Source: Pseudomonas silvicola (GTDB taxonomy: Bacteria > Pseudomonadota > Gammaproteobacteria > Pseudomonadales > Pseudomonadaceae). From it: 64,000 nucleotides of DNA. The position numbers were made by a program, and so were the translations under genes. Below are positions 39,790-49,661 of the stretch, piece by piece; the first letter of the stretch is position 1; every line of letters begins with the position of its first letter. The stretch is taken from positions 6,966,501 to 7,030,500 of the forward strand of contig NZ_CP093280.1 of assembly GCF_026651855.1 (NCBI RefSeq), in the 5' to 3' direction. The notes beneath the pieces were generated by a model. That model did no database searches and was not told the DNA's origin. It saw only the letters and a program-made list of their open reading frames with translations.

Positions 39790-40558
39790 GACTTTATTCC
39801 TGGCCGCCGCACTGCTGTGTGCCGGCATGGCCCACGCCGACGACACCACCACCCCGGTTGACGGGGACGGTTTCACCGAGCCGCTCAAGCAGCTCAAGTT
39901 CAACCCGGGGCTGGACCAGCGCGAATTCGAACGTGCCAGCCTCACCGCGCTGAACGTGTACGACCCGTTGGAAAACTGGAACCGGCGCGTGTACCACTTC
40001 AACTACCGGTTCGACGAATGGGTGTTCCTGCCCGTGGTCAATGGCTACCGCTACGTGACCCCCAGCTTCCTGCGCACCGGCGTGAGCAACTTCTTCAGCA
40101 ACCTGGGCGACGTGCCGAACCTGGTCAACAGCCTGTTGCAGCTCAAAGGCAAGCGCTCGCTGGAAATCACCGGCCGCCTGCTGCTCAACACCACCGTGGG
40201 CATCGCCGGCCTGTGGGACCCGGCCACCAAGATGGGCCTGCAACACCAGACCGAAGACTTCGGCCAGACCCTGGGCTTCTACGGTGTACCGGGCGGCCCA
40301 TACCTGGTGTTGCCGATCTTCGGCCCGTCGAACCTGCGTGACACCACCGGCCTGCTGTTCGACTACGGCGCCGAGTCGCAGATCAACTTCCTCAACGTGT
40401 CGCAGGAAAGCAGTCGCCACCCGGAAATCTGGGCGTTGCGCGCCGTGGACAAGCGCTACACCACCAGCTTCCGCTATGGCTCGCTGAACTCGCCGTTCGA
40501 GTATGAGAAAGTGCGCTACATCTACACCGAGTCGCGCAAGCTGCAGATCGCCGAGTAA
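39782..40558 (+). CDS. mlaA: MlaA/VacJ family phospholipid transport protein
   Basis: A 258-residue MlaA-family protein, which removes phospholipids from the outer leaflet of the outer membrane with the Mla system. Family motifs are NVYDPLENWNRRVYHFNYRFDEW, NFFSNLGDVPNLVNSLLQ and GVPGGPYLVLPIFGPSNLRDTTG. The GTG at 39782 has GGAG upstream and overlaps the previous stop. The leader ends CAGMAHADD and no lipobox cysteine fits, so it looks like an ordinary exported protein, unlike the E. coli lipoprotein. The other mla genes are not in the window. Confidence 0.92.
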   Translation: MAKTLFLAAALLCAGMAHADDTTTPVDGDGFTEPLKQLKFNPGLDQREFERASLTALNVYDPLENWNRRVYHFNYRFDEWVFLPVVNGYRYVTPSFLRTGVSNFFSNLGDVPNLVNSLLQLKGKRSLEITGRLLLNTTVGIAGLWDPATKMGLQHQTEDFGQTLGFYGVPGGPYLVLPIFGPSNLRDTTGLLFDYGAESQINFLNVSQESSRHPEIWALRAVDKRYTTSFRYGSLNSPFEYEKVRYIYTESRKLQIAE

Positions 40559-40644
40559 TTCCAGCCCTTGCAGCAGAGGGCTCCTGCAGGACCAGGCTTC
40601 GCCCGGTTCTGCAGGTCAAGTCCATCCCATTGGGGAAGCGTCGG

Positions 40645-41580
40645 TCAGCGGCGGCGCTTTTCGTACAGCTTCGGCGACCCAGGCGGCCGCGACTTGAAGC
40701 GCCGGTGTGCCCACAGGTACTGCTCCGGGCATTCACGAATCGACGCTTCCACCCACTGGTTGATGCGCAGGCAATCAGCCTCTTCGCTTTCCCCGGGGAA
40801 ATCTTCCAGCGGCGGATGAATCACCAACCGGTAACCGCTGCCATCGGCCAGGCGCTGCTGGGTGAACGGGACCACCCGCGCCTTGCCCAGCCGGGCGAAC
40901 TTGGTGGTGGCCGTCACCGTGGCCGCGGGAATACCGAACAAGGGCACGAAGATGCCCTGCTTGGCGCCGTAGTCCTGGTCCGGCGCGTACCAGATAGCCC
41001 GCCCCTTGCGCAGCAGCTTGAGCATGCCCCGCACGTCTTCGCGCTCCACGGCCAGGGAATCGAGGTTATGACGTTCGCGGCCCTGGCGCTGGACGAAGTC
41101 GAACAGCGGGTTCTTGTGTTCGCGGTACATGCCGTCGATGGTGTGGCGCTGACCCAGCAGGGCCGCACCGATTTCCAGGGTCGTGAAGTGCAGGGCCATC
41201 AGGATGGCACCCTCGCCGGCCTGCTGCGCCGCCTGCAAATGTTCCAGCCCCTCGATGTGCGCAAGCCGCGCCAGGCGGGCCTTTGGCCACCACCAACTCA
41301 TGGCCATTTCGAAGAACGCGATGCCGGTGGAAACGAAATTTTCCTTGAGCAAACGCTGTCTTTCGACGAGCGGTAGTTCGGGGAAGCACAGCTCCAGGTT
41401 TCGCGCCGCGATACGGCGGCGTTCCCCTGCAACGCGGTACATGCCCAGGCCCAGCAGACGGCCGATGACCAGCAGTACGCGGTATGGCAGCTGCACGGTC
41501 AGCCAAAGCAGGCCCAGCCCCAGCAGCAGCGGCCAGAAACGCGGGTGTAGAAAGGTACGGTTAAAACGCGGGCGATCCAT
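40645..41580 (-). CDS. lpxL: Lipid A biosynthesis lauroyl acyltransferase (LpxL/HtrB)
   Basis: A 311-residue inner-membrane acyltransferase with one N-terminal helix. It transfers a secondary acyl chain from acyl-ACP to Kdo2-lipid IVA. Signature segments are [13 protein letters not shown] (the HX4E motif), [11 protein letters not shown] and [10 protein letters not shown]. The start at 41580 gives [17 protein letters not shown], the standard LpxL N-terminus. It is divergent from minC, the arrangement seen at the PA3242-PA3243 position in P. aeruginosa. Confidence 0.94.
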   Translation of the reverse strand: MDRPRFNRTFLHPRFWPLLLGLGLLWLTVQLPYRVLLVIGRLLGLGMYRVAGERRRIAARNLELCFPELPLVERQRLLKENFVSTGIAFFEMAMSWWWPKARLARLAHIEGLEHLQAAQQAGEGAILMALHFTTLEIGAALLGQRHTIDGMYREHKNPLFDFVQRQGRERHNLDSLAVEREDVRGMLKLLRKGRAIWYAPDQDYGAKQGIFVPLFGIPAATVTATTKFARLGKARVVPFTQQRLADGSGYRLVIHPPLEDFPGESEEADCLRINQWVEASIRECPEQYLWAHRRFKSRPPGSPKLYEKRRR

Positions 41581-41701
41581 TACAGATTCCGGACAGACAA
41601 CATGGCCGCGCATTCTACATGGGTTCGCCCGGCTTGCGGCTGGCGGGCGTTCTCGTTATAAGTCTCGGCACTTTTCGTTACAAGGCGCCGTTTTGCCGAC
41701 C

Positions 41702-42427
41702 ATGACCCAGACCGAACCGCTAGACCAGGAAAACGTGTTCCAGCTCAAGGGCAGCATGCTCGCCATTACCGTTCTGGAACTGGCCCGCAACAACCTTGAA
41801 GGGCTGGATCGCCAATTGGCGGCCAAGGTCGCCCAGGCCCCGAATTTCTTCAGCAACACGCCGCTGGTGCTGGCGCTGGACAAGCTGCCGGCCAGCGAAG
41901 GGGCTGTCGACCTGCCCGGCCTGATGCGCGTGTGCCGCCAGCACGGCCTGCGCACGCTGGCCATTCGCGCCAGCCGGATCGAAGACATCGCCGCCGCCAT
42001 CGCCATCGACCTGCCCGTGCTGCCGCCGTCGGGTGCCCGTGAGCGCACCCTCGAACTGGAGCCGCCCAAGCCACCGGAGCCGCCCAAGCCGGTGGTCAAC
42101 CCGACCAAAATCATCACCCTGCCCGTGCGCAGTGGCCAGCAGGTCTACGCCCCGGGTGGCGACCTGGTGGTCATGGCCACGGTCAGCTCGGGTGCGGAAC
42201 TTCTGGCCGATGGCAACATCCATGTGTACGGCCAGATGCGCGGCCGCGCCCTGGCAGGTATCAAGGGTGACACCAAGGCCCGCATCTTCTGCCAGTACCT
42301 GGGCGCCGAGCTGCTGTCCATCGCCGGCCAGTACAAGGTGTCCGAAGACCTGCGGCGCGACCCCTTGTGGGGGGCCGGTGTACAAGTCAGCTTGTCCGGT
42401 GATGTGTTGAACATCACCCGCCTTTAA
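41702..42427 (+). CDS. minC: Septum site-determining protein MinC
   Basis: A 241-residue FtsZ inhibitor. The N-terminal domain ([15 protein letters not shown]) blocks FtsZ assembly. A proline-rich linker ([11 protein letters not shown], about residues 120-131) leads to the C-terminal beta-helix ([26 protein letters not shown]), which dimerises and binds MinD. It acts at the cell poles to prevent polar septa. It heads minCDE, with a 138-bp gap before minD that may contain a second promoter. Confidence 0.97.
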   Translation: MTQTEPLDQENVFQLKGSMLAITVLELARNNLEGLDRQLAAKVAQAPNFFSNTPLVLALDKLPASEGAVDLPGLMRVCRQHGLRTLAIRASRIEDIAAAIAIDLPVLPPSGARERTLELEPPKPPEPPKPVVNPTKIITLPVRSGQQVYAPGGDLVVMATVSSGAELLADGNIHVYGQMRGRALAGIKGDTKARIFCQYLGAELLSIAGQYKVSEDLRRDPLWGAGVQVSLSGDVLNITRL

Positions 42428-42565
42428 CGGATACTGCCGCCATTTTCCGTACAACTTTTAAACTTGGCGGCTTATAGCCATCATCTGGCGAGCCGACTGC
42501 AGTTGTTTACAAGTCATGCTTTCATTCAGGGACTAGCAATCCTTTTTCATTAGGGGTGATACACC

Positions 42566-43378
42566 TTGTCCAAGATTCTCGTGGTTACATCCGGCAAAGG
42601 TGGTGTGGGCAAGACCACCACCAGCGCCGCCATCGGTACCGGTCTGGCCCTGCGTGGCCACAAGACAGTCATCGTCGACTTCGACGTGGGCCTGCGCAAC
42701 CTCGACCTGATCATGGGCTGTGAACGCCGCGTGGTGTACGACTTCGTCAACGTCGTCAACGGCGAAGCCAACCTGCAGCAGGCCCTGATCAAGGACAAGC
42801 GCCTTGAGAACCTTTACGTGCTGGCTGCCAGCCAGACCCGTGACAAGGACGCGCTGACCAAGGAAGGCGTTGAAAAGGTCCTGATGGAGCTCAAGGAAAC
42901 CTTCGAATACGTGGTCTGCGACTCGCCGGCCGGTATCGAGACCGGTGCCCACCTGGCGATGTACTTCGCCGACGAAGCCATCGTCGTGACCAACCCGGAA
43001 GTGTCTTCGGTACGTGACTCGGACCGCATGCTGGGCCTGCTGGCCAGCAAATCGCGCCGTGCCGAGAAAGGCGAAGACCCGATCAAGGAGCACCTGCTGC
43101 TGACCCGCTACAACCCCGAGCGCGTGAGCAAAGGCGAGATGCTGGGCGTGGAAGACGTCAAGGAAATCCTGTCGGTGACCCTGCTGGGCGTCATTCCTGA
43201 ATCCCAGGCGGTGCTCAAGGCTTCCAACCAGGGCGTGCCGGTCATCCTCGATGACCAGAGCGACGCTGGCCAGGCCTACAGCGATGCCGTGGACCGACTG
43301 CTGGGCAAGAACGTGGAACACCGCTTCCTCGCCATGCAGAAGAAAGGATTCTTTGAGCGGCTCTTTGGAGGCAACTGA
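42566..43378 (+). CDS. minD: Septum site-determining protein MinD
   Basis: A 270-residue ParA/MinD ATPase. The deviant Walker A GKGGVGKT is at residues 10-17, and the amphipathic membrane-targeting helix FFERLFGG closes the protein. Bound to ATP, it sits on the membrane, recruits MinC and is released by MinE. TTG at 42566 is the start, with GGGGTGA upstream and the invariant [12 protein letters not shown] following. Its stop overlaps the minE start by one base. Confidence 0.97.
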   Translation: MSKILVVTSGKGGVGKTTTSAAIGTGLALRGHKTVIVDFDVGLRNLDLIMGCERRVVYDFVNVVNGEANLQQALIKDKRLENLYVLAASQTRDKDALTKEGVEKVLMELKETFEYVVCDSPAGIETGAHLAMYFADEAIVVTNPEVSSVRDSDRMLGLLASKSRRAEKGEDPIKEHLLLTRYNPERVSKGEMLGVEDVKEILSVTLLGVIPESQAVLKASNQGVPVILDDQSDAGQAYSDAVDRLLGKNVEHRFLAMQKKGFFERLFGGN

Positions 43379-43629
43379 TGAGCATTTTTGACTTCTTTCG
43401 TTCCAAAAAGGTCAATACCGCGTCGGTAGCGAAAGAGCGTCTACAGATCATCGTGGCGCACGAGCGTGGCCAGCGCAGTACCCCGGACTACCTGCCCGCC
43501 CTGCAGAAAGAGCTGGTCGAGGTGATCCGCAAGTACGTGAACATCGGCAACGAGGACGTGCAGGTGGCACTGGAAAACCAGGGTAGCTGCTCGATTCTGG
43601 AACTCAACATCACCCTGCCTGACCGTTAA
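43378..43629 (+). CDS. minE: Cell division topological specificity factor MinE
   Basis: An 83-residue MinE. The N-terminal [11 protein letters not shown] amphipathic helix targets the membrane, [12 protein letters not shown] forms the MinD-contact strand, and the C-terminal dimerisation domain carries [11 protein letters not shown] and ILELNITLP. It stimulates MinD ATPase and drives pole-to-pole oscillation. TGATG links it to minD, so the two are co-translated. Confidence 0.97.
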   Translation: MSIFDFFRSKKVNTASVAKERLQIIVAHERGQRSTPDYLPALQKELVEVIRKYVNIGNEDVQVALENQGSCSILELNITLPDR

Positions 43630-43685
43630 CCCGGCCAGGCAGCACCCGCGGCGGTGGGGATCGGCGGCAGACCTGTGTCGCCTGC

Positions 43686-43745
43686 TTCCCGAGCTTCACC
43701 CGGTCCCACGTGCCATGTGCGGTGGGCCCGGGGCAAGCTCGGCAG
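43686..43745. repeat. REPIN between minE and rluA
   Basis: TTCCCGAGCTTCACCCGGTC (plus CCAC) at 43686-43709 and its inverted partner at 43722-43745 form a hairpin with a 12-base loop. It lies in the 178-bp gap and may separate the min transcript from rluA. Confidence 0.75.
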
Positions 43746-43807
43746 CGGGCACCACGGATCTGAGGTCGATCCTCACCGCCGTTGGCGTTTTTACCGAGAC
43801 AACTTCA

Positions 43808-44443
43808 ATGCCGCTGTCGAACATCGAAATCCTGCACCAGGACGCCGCTATCCTGGTGATCAACAAGCCCACCCTGCTGCTGTCGGTACCTGGCCGCGCC
43901 GAGGACAACAAGGACTGCCTGATCACACGCCTGCAGGAAAACGGCTTCCCCGAGGCCCGCATCGTGCACCGCCTGGATTGGGAAACGTCGGGCATCATCC
44001 TGCTGGCCCGTGATGCCGATACCCACCGCGAGCTTTCACGGCAGTTTCACGACCGGGAAACCGAGAAGGCCTACACCGCCCTGGCCTGGGGTCAGCCGGC
44101 TTTGGACAGTGGCAGCATCGACCTGCCATTGCGATACGACCCGCCCACCAAGCCGCGCCATGTGGTCGACCACGAACAGGGCAAGCACGCCCTGACCTTC
44201 TGGAAAGTGCTGGAGCGCTGCGGTGACTGGTGCCGCGTGGAGCTGACGCCCATCACCGGCCGTTCGCACCAACTGCGCGTGCACATGCTCTCCATCGGCC
44301 ATCCGCTGCTGGGTGACGGCCTGTACGCCCACCCAGAGGCCCTGGCGGCCTACCCGCGGCTGTGCCTGCACGCCAGCATGCTGAGCTTCACCCACCCCGT
44401 GAGTGGCGAGCGCGTACGTTTCGAGTGCCCCGCCCCGTTCTGA
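43808..44443 (+). CDS. rluA: RluA-family RNA pseudouridine synthase
   Basis: A 211-residue RluA-type pseudouridine synthase, with catalytic Asp57 in HRLDWETSG and the downstream GRSHQLRVHM loop intact. E. coli RluA modifies U746 of 23S rRNA and U32 of some tRNAs. No S4 domain is present, as is normal for RluA. The start at 43808 gives MPLSNIEILHQDAAILVINKP, the family N-terminus. Its position after minCDE and before apeB matches P. aeruginosa PA3246. Confidence 0.92.
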   Translation: MPLSNIEILHQDAAILVINKPTLLLSVPGRAEDNKDCLITRLQENGFPEARIVHRLDWETSGIILLARDADTHRELSRQFHDRETEKAYTALAWGQPALDSGSIDLPLRYDPPTKPRHVVDHEQGKHALTFWKVLERCGDWCRVELTPITGRSHQLRVHMLSIGHPLLGDGLYAHPEALAAYPRLCLHASMLSFTHPVSGERVRFECPAPF

Positions 44444-44485
44444 TCTGCCGCGCCCCTGTCGAACGAGCCGGCACTGCGCGGCGCG

Positions 44486-45115
44486 CCCTTCCCGAGCTTC
44501 GCCCGGTCCCACAGAAGGGTGGCAGTCAGGCCAGTTCCGGCTAGACCTGCCATGCCTCCAGGGCTAAGTCCTTTGCCTCACTGATCCAACTGCCGCGAAG
44601 GGTGTGGGACCAGGCTTGCCTGGGAAGCAGGCACCACCCTTCCCGGGCAAGCCCGGTCCCACAGAAGGGTGGCAGTCAGGCCAGTTCCGGCTAGACCTGC
44701 CATGCCTCCAGGGCTAAGTGCTTTGCCTCACTGACCCAACTGCCGCGAAGGGTGTGGGACCAGGCTCGCCTGGGAAGCAGGCACCACCCTTCCCGAGCTT
44801 CGCCCGGTCCCACAGAAGGGTGGCAGTCAGGCCAGTTCCCGGCTAGACCTGCCATGCCTCTAGATCTAAGTGCTTTGCCTCACTGACCCAACTGCCGCGA
44901 AGGGTGTGGGACCAGGCTCGCCTGGGAAGCAGGCACCACCCTTCCCGAGCTTCGCCCGGTCCCACAGAAGGGTGGCAGTCAGGCCAGTTCCGGCTAGACC
45001 TGCCATGCCTCCAGGGCTAAGTGCTTTGCCTCACTGCCCCAACTGCCGCGAAGGGTGTGGGACCAGGCTTGCCTGGGAAGCAGGCACCACCCTTCCCGGG
45101 CAAGCCCGGTCCCAC
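44486..45115. repeat. Tandem REPIN array: four 150-152 bp units
   Basis: Four consecutive copies (44513-44662, 44663-44813, 44814-44965, 44966-45115) follow a half REP at 44486-44512. Each begins AGAAGGGTGGCAGTCAGG, has about 90 bp of unique spacer, and ends in two REPs facing each other. Units 1 and 4 carry GGCTTGCC / GGGCAAGCC in the stems; units 2 and 3 carry GGCTCGCC / GAGCTTCGCC. The array fills most of the 756-bp rluA-apeB gap. No gene is seen inside it. Confidence 0.92.
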
Positions 45116-45199
45116 ATGGCCGTCGCATGGTGTTTCAAGTCAGCGCACAAAGCCGGCTTCAATACGTTAAACTCGCGCCATTGCTGTCTGGAGCCACCT

Positions 45200-46489
45200 A
45201 TGCGCGAAGCTTTGAACCAGGGCCTGATCGATTTCCTCAAGGCCTCCCCCACGCCCTTCCATGCCACCACCAGCCTGGCCATGCGACTGGAGGCGGCCGG
45301 TTACCAACGTCTCGACGAGCGTGACACCTGGGCTACCGTCGCCGGCGGACGCTATTACCTGACCCGCAACGACTCCTCCATCATCGCCATCAAGCTGGGC
45401 CGTCATTCTCCGTTGATTGGCGGTATCCGCCTGGTCGGCGCCCACACCGACAGCCCTTGCCTGCGCGTCAAGCCGCAGCCCGAGCTGCAACGCCAGGGCT
45501 TCTGGCAACTGGGCGTGGAAGTGTATGGCGGCGCGCTGCTGGCGCCCTGGTTCGACCGCGACCTGTCGCTGGCCGGCCGTGTCACCTTCCGCCGCGACGG
45601 CAAAGTGGAAAGCCAACTGGTCGACTTCAAGATGCCGATCGCCGTCATCCCCAACCTGGCCATCCACCTCAACCGCGAGGCAAACCAGGGCTGGGCCATC
45701 AATGCCCAGAACGAGTTGCCACCGATCCTGGCCCAGGTGGCCGGCGACGAGCGCCCGGACTTCCGCGCCCTGCTCACCGAGCAACTGGCCCGCGAACACG
45801 GCCTGAACGCAGACGTGGTGCTGGACTACGAGCTGAGCTTCTATGACACCCAGAACGCCGCCGTGGTCGGCCTGCATGGCGAGTTCATCGCCGGCGCGCG
45901 CCTGGACAACCTGCTGTCGTGCTACGCCGCGCTGCAGGCCCTGCTCAACGCCGACAGCGAAGAAACCTGCGTGTTCGTGGCCAACGATCACGAGGAAATC
46001 GGTTCCTGCTCGGCCTGCGGCGCCGACGGCCCGATGCTGGAACAGACCCTGCGCCGCCTGCTGCCCGACGGCGACGACTTCGTGCGCACCATCCAGCGCT
46101 CGCTGCTGGTGTCGGCCGACAACGCCCACGGCGTGCACCCCAACTATGCCGACAAGCACGACGCCAACCACGGGCCGAAACTCAACGCCGGCCCGGTGAT
46201 CAAGGTCAACAGCAACCAGCGCTACGCCACCAACAGCGAAACCGCCGGCTTCTTCCGCCATTTGTGCATGGCCGAGGAAGTACCGGTGCAGAGCTTCGTG
46301 GTACGCAGCGACATGGGTTGCGGCTCCACCATCGGCCCGATCACCGCCAGCCACCTGGGCGTGCGCACCGTGGACATCGGCCTGCCGACCTTCGCCATGC
46401 ACTCGATCCGCGAACTGTGCGGCAGCCAGGACCTGGCCCACCTGGTGAAAGTGCTGGAAGCCTTCTACCGCAGCCGCGAACTGCCGTAA
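45200..46489 (+). CDS. apeB: Aspartyl aminopeptidase, M18 family
   Basis: A 429-residue M18 zinc aminopeptidase that removes N-terminal acidic residues from peptides. Metal-site segments are [43 protein letters not shown] and the C-terminal [10 protein letters not shown], followed by MHSIREL. The length equals that of P. aeruginosa ApeB. The ATG at 45200 follows GGAGCCACC and gives [22 protein letters not shown], the family N-terminus. Translation cannot start earlier without reading the REPIN array. Confidence 0.95.
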   Translation: MREALNQGLIDFLKASPTPFHATTSLAMRLEAAGYQRLDERDTWATVAGGRYYLTRNDSSIIAIKLGRHSPLIGGIRLVGAHTDSPCLRVKPQPELQRQGFWQLGVEVYGGALLAPWFDRDLSLAGRVTFRRDGKVESQLVDFKMPIAVIPNLAIHLNREANQGWAINAQNELPPILAQVAGDERPDFRALLTEQLAREHGLNADVVLDYELSFYDTQNAAVVGLHGEFIAGARLDNLLSCYAALQALLNADSEETCVFVANDHEEIGSCSACGADGPMLEQTLRRLLPDGDDFVRTIQRSLLVSADNAHGVHPNYADKHDANHGPKLNAGPVIKVNSNQRYATNSETAGFFRHLCMAEEVPVQSFVVRSDMGCGSTIGPITASHLGVRTVDIGLPTFAMHSIRELCGSQDLAHLVKVLEAFYRSRELP

Positions 46490-46676
46490 CCCGTTCGGTC
46501 GCACGCCGCTATCGGTGCAGGAGCCGGGTCGCCCGCGAGCTTTGTAGCCTGAAAGCCTGCTGACAACCCGGCGCCTGCCCCGAACCGCGCACTTCAACAT
46601 TGCATGACACAAATCAGGTAACGACGCGCATCCGGGCCTAAACTTGAATAAGGCCTTCCCCCCAAGGACGCGCATC

Positions 46677-46844
46677 ATGGACGAATTCACCCTTCTGCTC
46701 ATGCAGGTCACGGCCAGCCTCGGCCTGCTTACCCTCGGCTTCAGCCTGCGCGAGCGCGACCTCGGCGTGCTGATGATCTGGTTCGGCATGCTCTGCCTGC
46801 TGGGCATCGTGCTTTACAAGATCCTCGTCCGAATTGGCGCTTAA
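46677..46844 (+). CDS. Small two-helix membrane protein
   Basis: A 55-residue protein, MDEFTLLLMQVTASLGLL at the start, with two hydrophobic helices separated by the charged turn SLRERDLG. CCAAGGACG provides a ribosome-binding site. Upstream, GGGCCTAAACTT resembles an extended stationary-phase (RpoS) -10 element. The family is not recognised. It ends 68 bp before the mechanosensitive channel gene, in the same orientation. Confidence 0.7.
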   Translation: MDEFTLLLMQVTASLGLLTLGFSLRERDLGVLMIWFGMLCLLGIVLYKILVRIGA

Positions 46845-46912
46845 GCACTCGCATTGCCCCGGCACGCCTCGTACACTGCCTCGATCTGGAATTACCCTGG
46901 GTCTATTGCCGC

Positions 46913-49090
46913 GTGCCTGCCTTTTTCCGTCTGCCTGCCTTTTTCACCCTGTTGCTGATCTGCCTGCTGGCCACCCTGCCAACGGCCCAGGCTGCGGGCC
47001 TGCCGAGCCTGCTGGGCAGCTCGCAGAAAACCCAGCCCGAGCCCACCGAACCCCTGGCGCAATCGCTGGACGAGGTGATCAAGTCACTGGAAAACGACCA
47101 GCAACGTACCCAACTGCTGACTGACCTCAAGCGCTTGCGCGACACCACCAAGAAGGCCCAGCCGGCCGGTGAGGAGGGCGTGCTCGGGCTGATCGGCAGC
47201 ACCCTTGGCCATTTCGAAAAACAATTTTCCGGCGACGACAGTCCCTTTTCGCGCTGGTCCACCGAAGCGGACCAGGCCAAGCAGGAACTGTCCGACCTGA
47301 TGCTGCCACTGGCCGAGTGGCCGCCGATCATCTTCGCCTTCGTGCTGATCATTCTGGTGTGGAGCCTGCTGGCGTACGCGCTTAACTGGATCAGCCATCA
47401 CATCCGCATGCGCTTCGGCCTCAGCGAAGAACTGCCGCAGCTACCGCGCACCCTCGACCTGCTGCGCTTTGCCCTGCGCAAACTGGGCCCCTGGCTGGTG
47501 GCGCTGATCATTACGGTGTGGGTGGGTTATGCCCTGCCCTCCTCACTGGGCAAGGACCTGGCCATGGTGCTGGCCTATGCCCTGGTGGTGGGCACCTGTT
47601 TCTCGGCGATCTGCGTGGTGGCCTTCTCGCTACTCGACGGCCCGCATCGCCACCGCGCCCTGTACATCCTGCGCCACCAGGCCTTCCGGCCGCTGTGGCT
47701 GATCGGCAGCTTCGCCGCCTTCGGCGAAGCCCTCAACGACCCGCGCCTGGTGGCCAGCCTCGGCTCGCACCTGGCGCACCTGGCAGCGACCCTGGCCAAT
47801 GTCATGGCAGCCCTGTGCAGCGGCATGTTCATTCTGCGTTTCCGCCGCCCCATCGCGCACCTGATCCGCAACCAGCCCCTGGCCCGGCGCCTGACCCGTC
47901 GCGCTCTGAGCGACACCATCGATATCCTCGGCACGTTCTGGTACCTGCCAGCGCTGGTGCTGGTGGGCCTCTCGCTGGTGGCCACGTTCATCAACGCCGG
48001 TGACACCAGCGCCGTGTTGCGCCAGTCGCTGGTGTGCACGGTGCTGCTGGTGCTGTGCATGGTCTGCAATGGCCTGGTGCGCCGCCATTTCAACAAGCCA
48101 CGCAAAGGCATCAAGCGTCAGGCCGTGTACTTCGAGCGTTTGCGCAGCTTCGGCTACACCCTGGCCCACCTGGCCATCTGGCTGTGCTTCATCGAACTGG
48201 GCCTGCGGGTGTGGGACATGTCGCTGATACGCTTCACCGAAGGTGACGGCCACGACATCAGCGTCAAGCTGTTCAGCCTGGCGGGCACCCTGATTCTGGC
48301 GTGGCTGGTGTGGATACTGGCCGATACCGCCGTGCACCACGCCCTCACCCACTCGCGCAAGGGCCTGGCCAATGCCCGCGCGCAAACCATGATGCCGCTG
48401 ATCCGCAACGTCCTGTTCATCGCCATCTTCATCATCGCCGCCATCGTCGCCCTGGCGAACATGGGCATGAACGTCACGCCGCTGCTGGCCGGTGCCGGCG
48501 TGATCGGCCTGGCGATCGGTTTCGGCGCCCAGTCGCTGGTCGCCGACCTGATCACCGGCCTGTTCATCATCATCGAAGACTCCCTGGCCATCGACGACTA
48601 CGTGGACGTGGGCGGCCACCTGGGCACGGTGGAAGGCCTGACCATCCGCACGGTGCGGCTGCGGGACATCGACGGCATTGTCCACACCATTCCGTTCAGC
48701 GAGATCAAGAGCATCAAGAACTACTCGCGCGAATTCGGCTACGCGATTTTCCGCGTCAACGTACCCCACACCATGGACATCGACACGGCCATCAAGCTGA
48801 TGCGCGACGTCGGCCAGAAAATGCGCACCGACCCGCTGCAGCGCCGCAACATCTGGTCGCCCCTGGAGATCCAGGGCGTGGAGAGTTTCGAGGCCGGCAC
48901 CGCCATCCTGCGTGCCCGTTTCAAGACCGCGCCCATCAAGCAATGGGAAGTGTCCCGAGCCTTCAACCTGGCGCTCAAGCGCCAGCTGGACGAAAGCGGC
49001 CTGGACCTGGCCACCCCGCGCCTGAGCGTGCAGGTGGTCACCAGCGCGGGTGGCGCGGTCAGCGCCCAAGCCCAGGATGCTTCGGCCTGA
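46913..49090 (+). CDS. MscS-family mechanosensitive channel, large YbiO-like form
   Basis: A 725-residue channel. It has a signal peptide (FFTLLLICLLATLPTAQAA), a periplasmic coiled region, about ten membrane helices and then the MscS core. The pore helix has the Gly/Ala pattern GAGVIGLAIGFGAQSLVADLITG, followed by FIIIEDSLAIDDYVDVGGHLGTVEGL of the upper beta domain. Large MscS paralogues release solutes on hypo-osmotic shock. The GTG start at 46913 directly precedes the signal peptide. Confidence 0.9.
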   Translation: MPAFFRLPAFFTLLLICLLATLPTAQAAGLPSLLGSSQKTQPEPTEPLAQSLDEVIKSLENDQQRTQLLTDLKRLRDTTKKAQPAGEEGVLGLIGSTLGHFEKQFSGDDSPFSRWSTEADQAKQELSDLMLPLAEWPPIIFAFVLIILVWSLLAYALNWISHHIRMRFGLSEELPQLPRTLDLLRFALRKLGPWLVALIITVWVGYALPSSLGKDLAMVLAYALVVGTCFSAICVVAFSLLDGPHRHRALYILRHQAFRPLWLIGSFAAFGEALNDPRLVASLGSHLAHLAATLANVMAALCSGMFILRFRRPIAHLIRNQPLARRLTRRALSDTIDILGTFWYLPALVLVGLSLVATFINAGDTSAVLRQSLVCTVLLVLCMVCNGLVRRHFNKPRKGIKRQAVYFERLRSFGYTLAHLAIWLCFIELGLRVWDMSLIRFTEGDGHDISVKLFSLAGTLILAWLVWILADTAVHHALTHSRKGLANARAQTMMPLIRNVLFIAIFIIAAIVALANMGMNVTPLLAGAGVIGLAIGFGAQSLVADLITGLFIIIEDSLAIDDYVDVGGHLGTVEGLTIRTVRLRDIDGIVHTIPFSEIKSIKNYSREFGYAIFRVNVPHTMDIDTAIKLMRDVGQKMRTDPLQRRNIWSPLEIQGVESFEAGTAILRARFKTAPIKQWEVSRAFNLALKRQLDESGLDLATPRLSVQVVTSAGGAVSAQAQDASA

Positions 49091-49178
49091 CGTGTGTCGA
49101 TTCTGACAATAGACCTGTCATCCCCCACGGGGTAGCGTGGGGTCTGGACTCAGTGAAGTGCAGTAGAGGAACGACGTG

Positions 49179-49661
49179 ATGCTTGGCCCCGAGCTAGAGA
49201 GCCAACTGCGGCAAATCGACGATGCGTATTTCCGCCACACCGGCAGGCACCTGCCCATGGCGATACCCGGTGCCCCCGTGGACCTGCAATGGGTGCATGA
49301 AGAAGCACCCTACGGCCTGCTGGCCCACGACGGCAGTGATACACCTCGCTTCGTCTATGCCAATGAACAGGCATTGCGCTGTTTCGACTACCCGCTGGAA
49401 CAGTTCATCGGCATGGTCTCGGAACTCAGCTCGCCGCCCAGCCAGCGCACGTCGCGCCAGCACTACCTTGACCGTGTCCGGCGCGCCGGCTACAGCTTCA
49501 ACTATCAGGGCGAGCGTTATTCGCGCAGTGGCCAGACCTTCCAGATCTACGACGGCGAGATCTGGGAAATGTCGCCGGCCGATGCCCCCTCGCGCCTGGG
49601 ACAGGCTTCGCTGTTCTGGCTGACGGAAGTGGAGATCAAGGCGGCGAGACATCGGCTCTGA
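49179..49661 (+). CDS. MEKHLA domain protein
   Basis: A 160-residue protein with the PAS-like MEKHLA pattern: APYGLLAHDGSDTPRFVYANEQALRCFDYPLEQFIGM, LSSPPSQR, YSFNYQGERYSRSGQTFQI. In bacteria such proteins stand alone and are thought to sense redox or light; function is not established. The ATG at 49179 follows AGAGGAACGAC. The gene converges on the GntR regulator and their ends overlap by 26 bp. Confidence 0.85.
   Translation: MLGPELESQLRQIDDAYFRHTGRHLPMAIPGAPVDLQWVHEEAPYGLLAHDGSDTPRFVYANEQALRCFDYPLEQFIGMVSELSSPPSQRTSRQHYLDRVRRAGYSFNYQGERYSRSGQTFQIYDGEIWEMSPADAPSRLGQASLFWLTEVEIKAARHRL

Noticed and set aside
44486..45115. CRISPR-like regular repeats
   Set aside because: The repeated unit is 150-152 bp and the inter-REP parts are identical from unit to unit, so there are no unique spacers; no cas genes are near.
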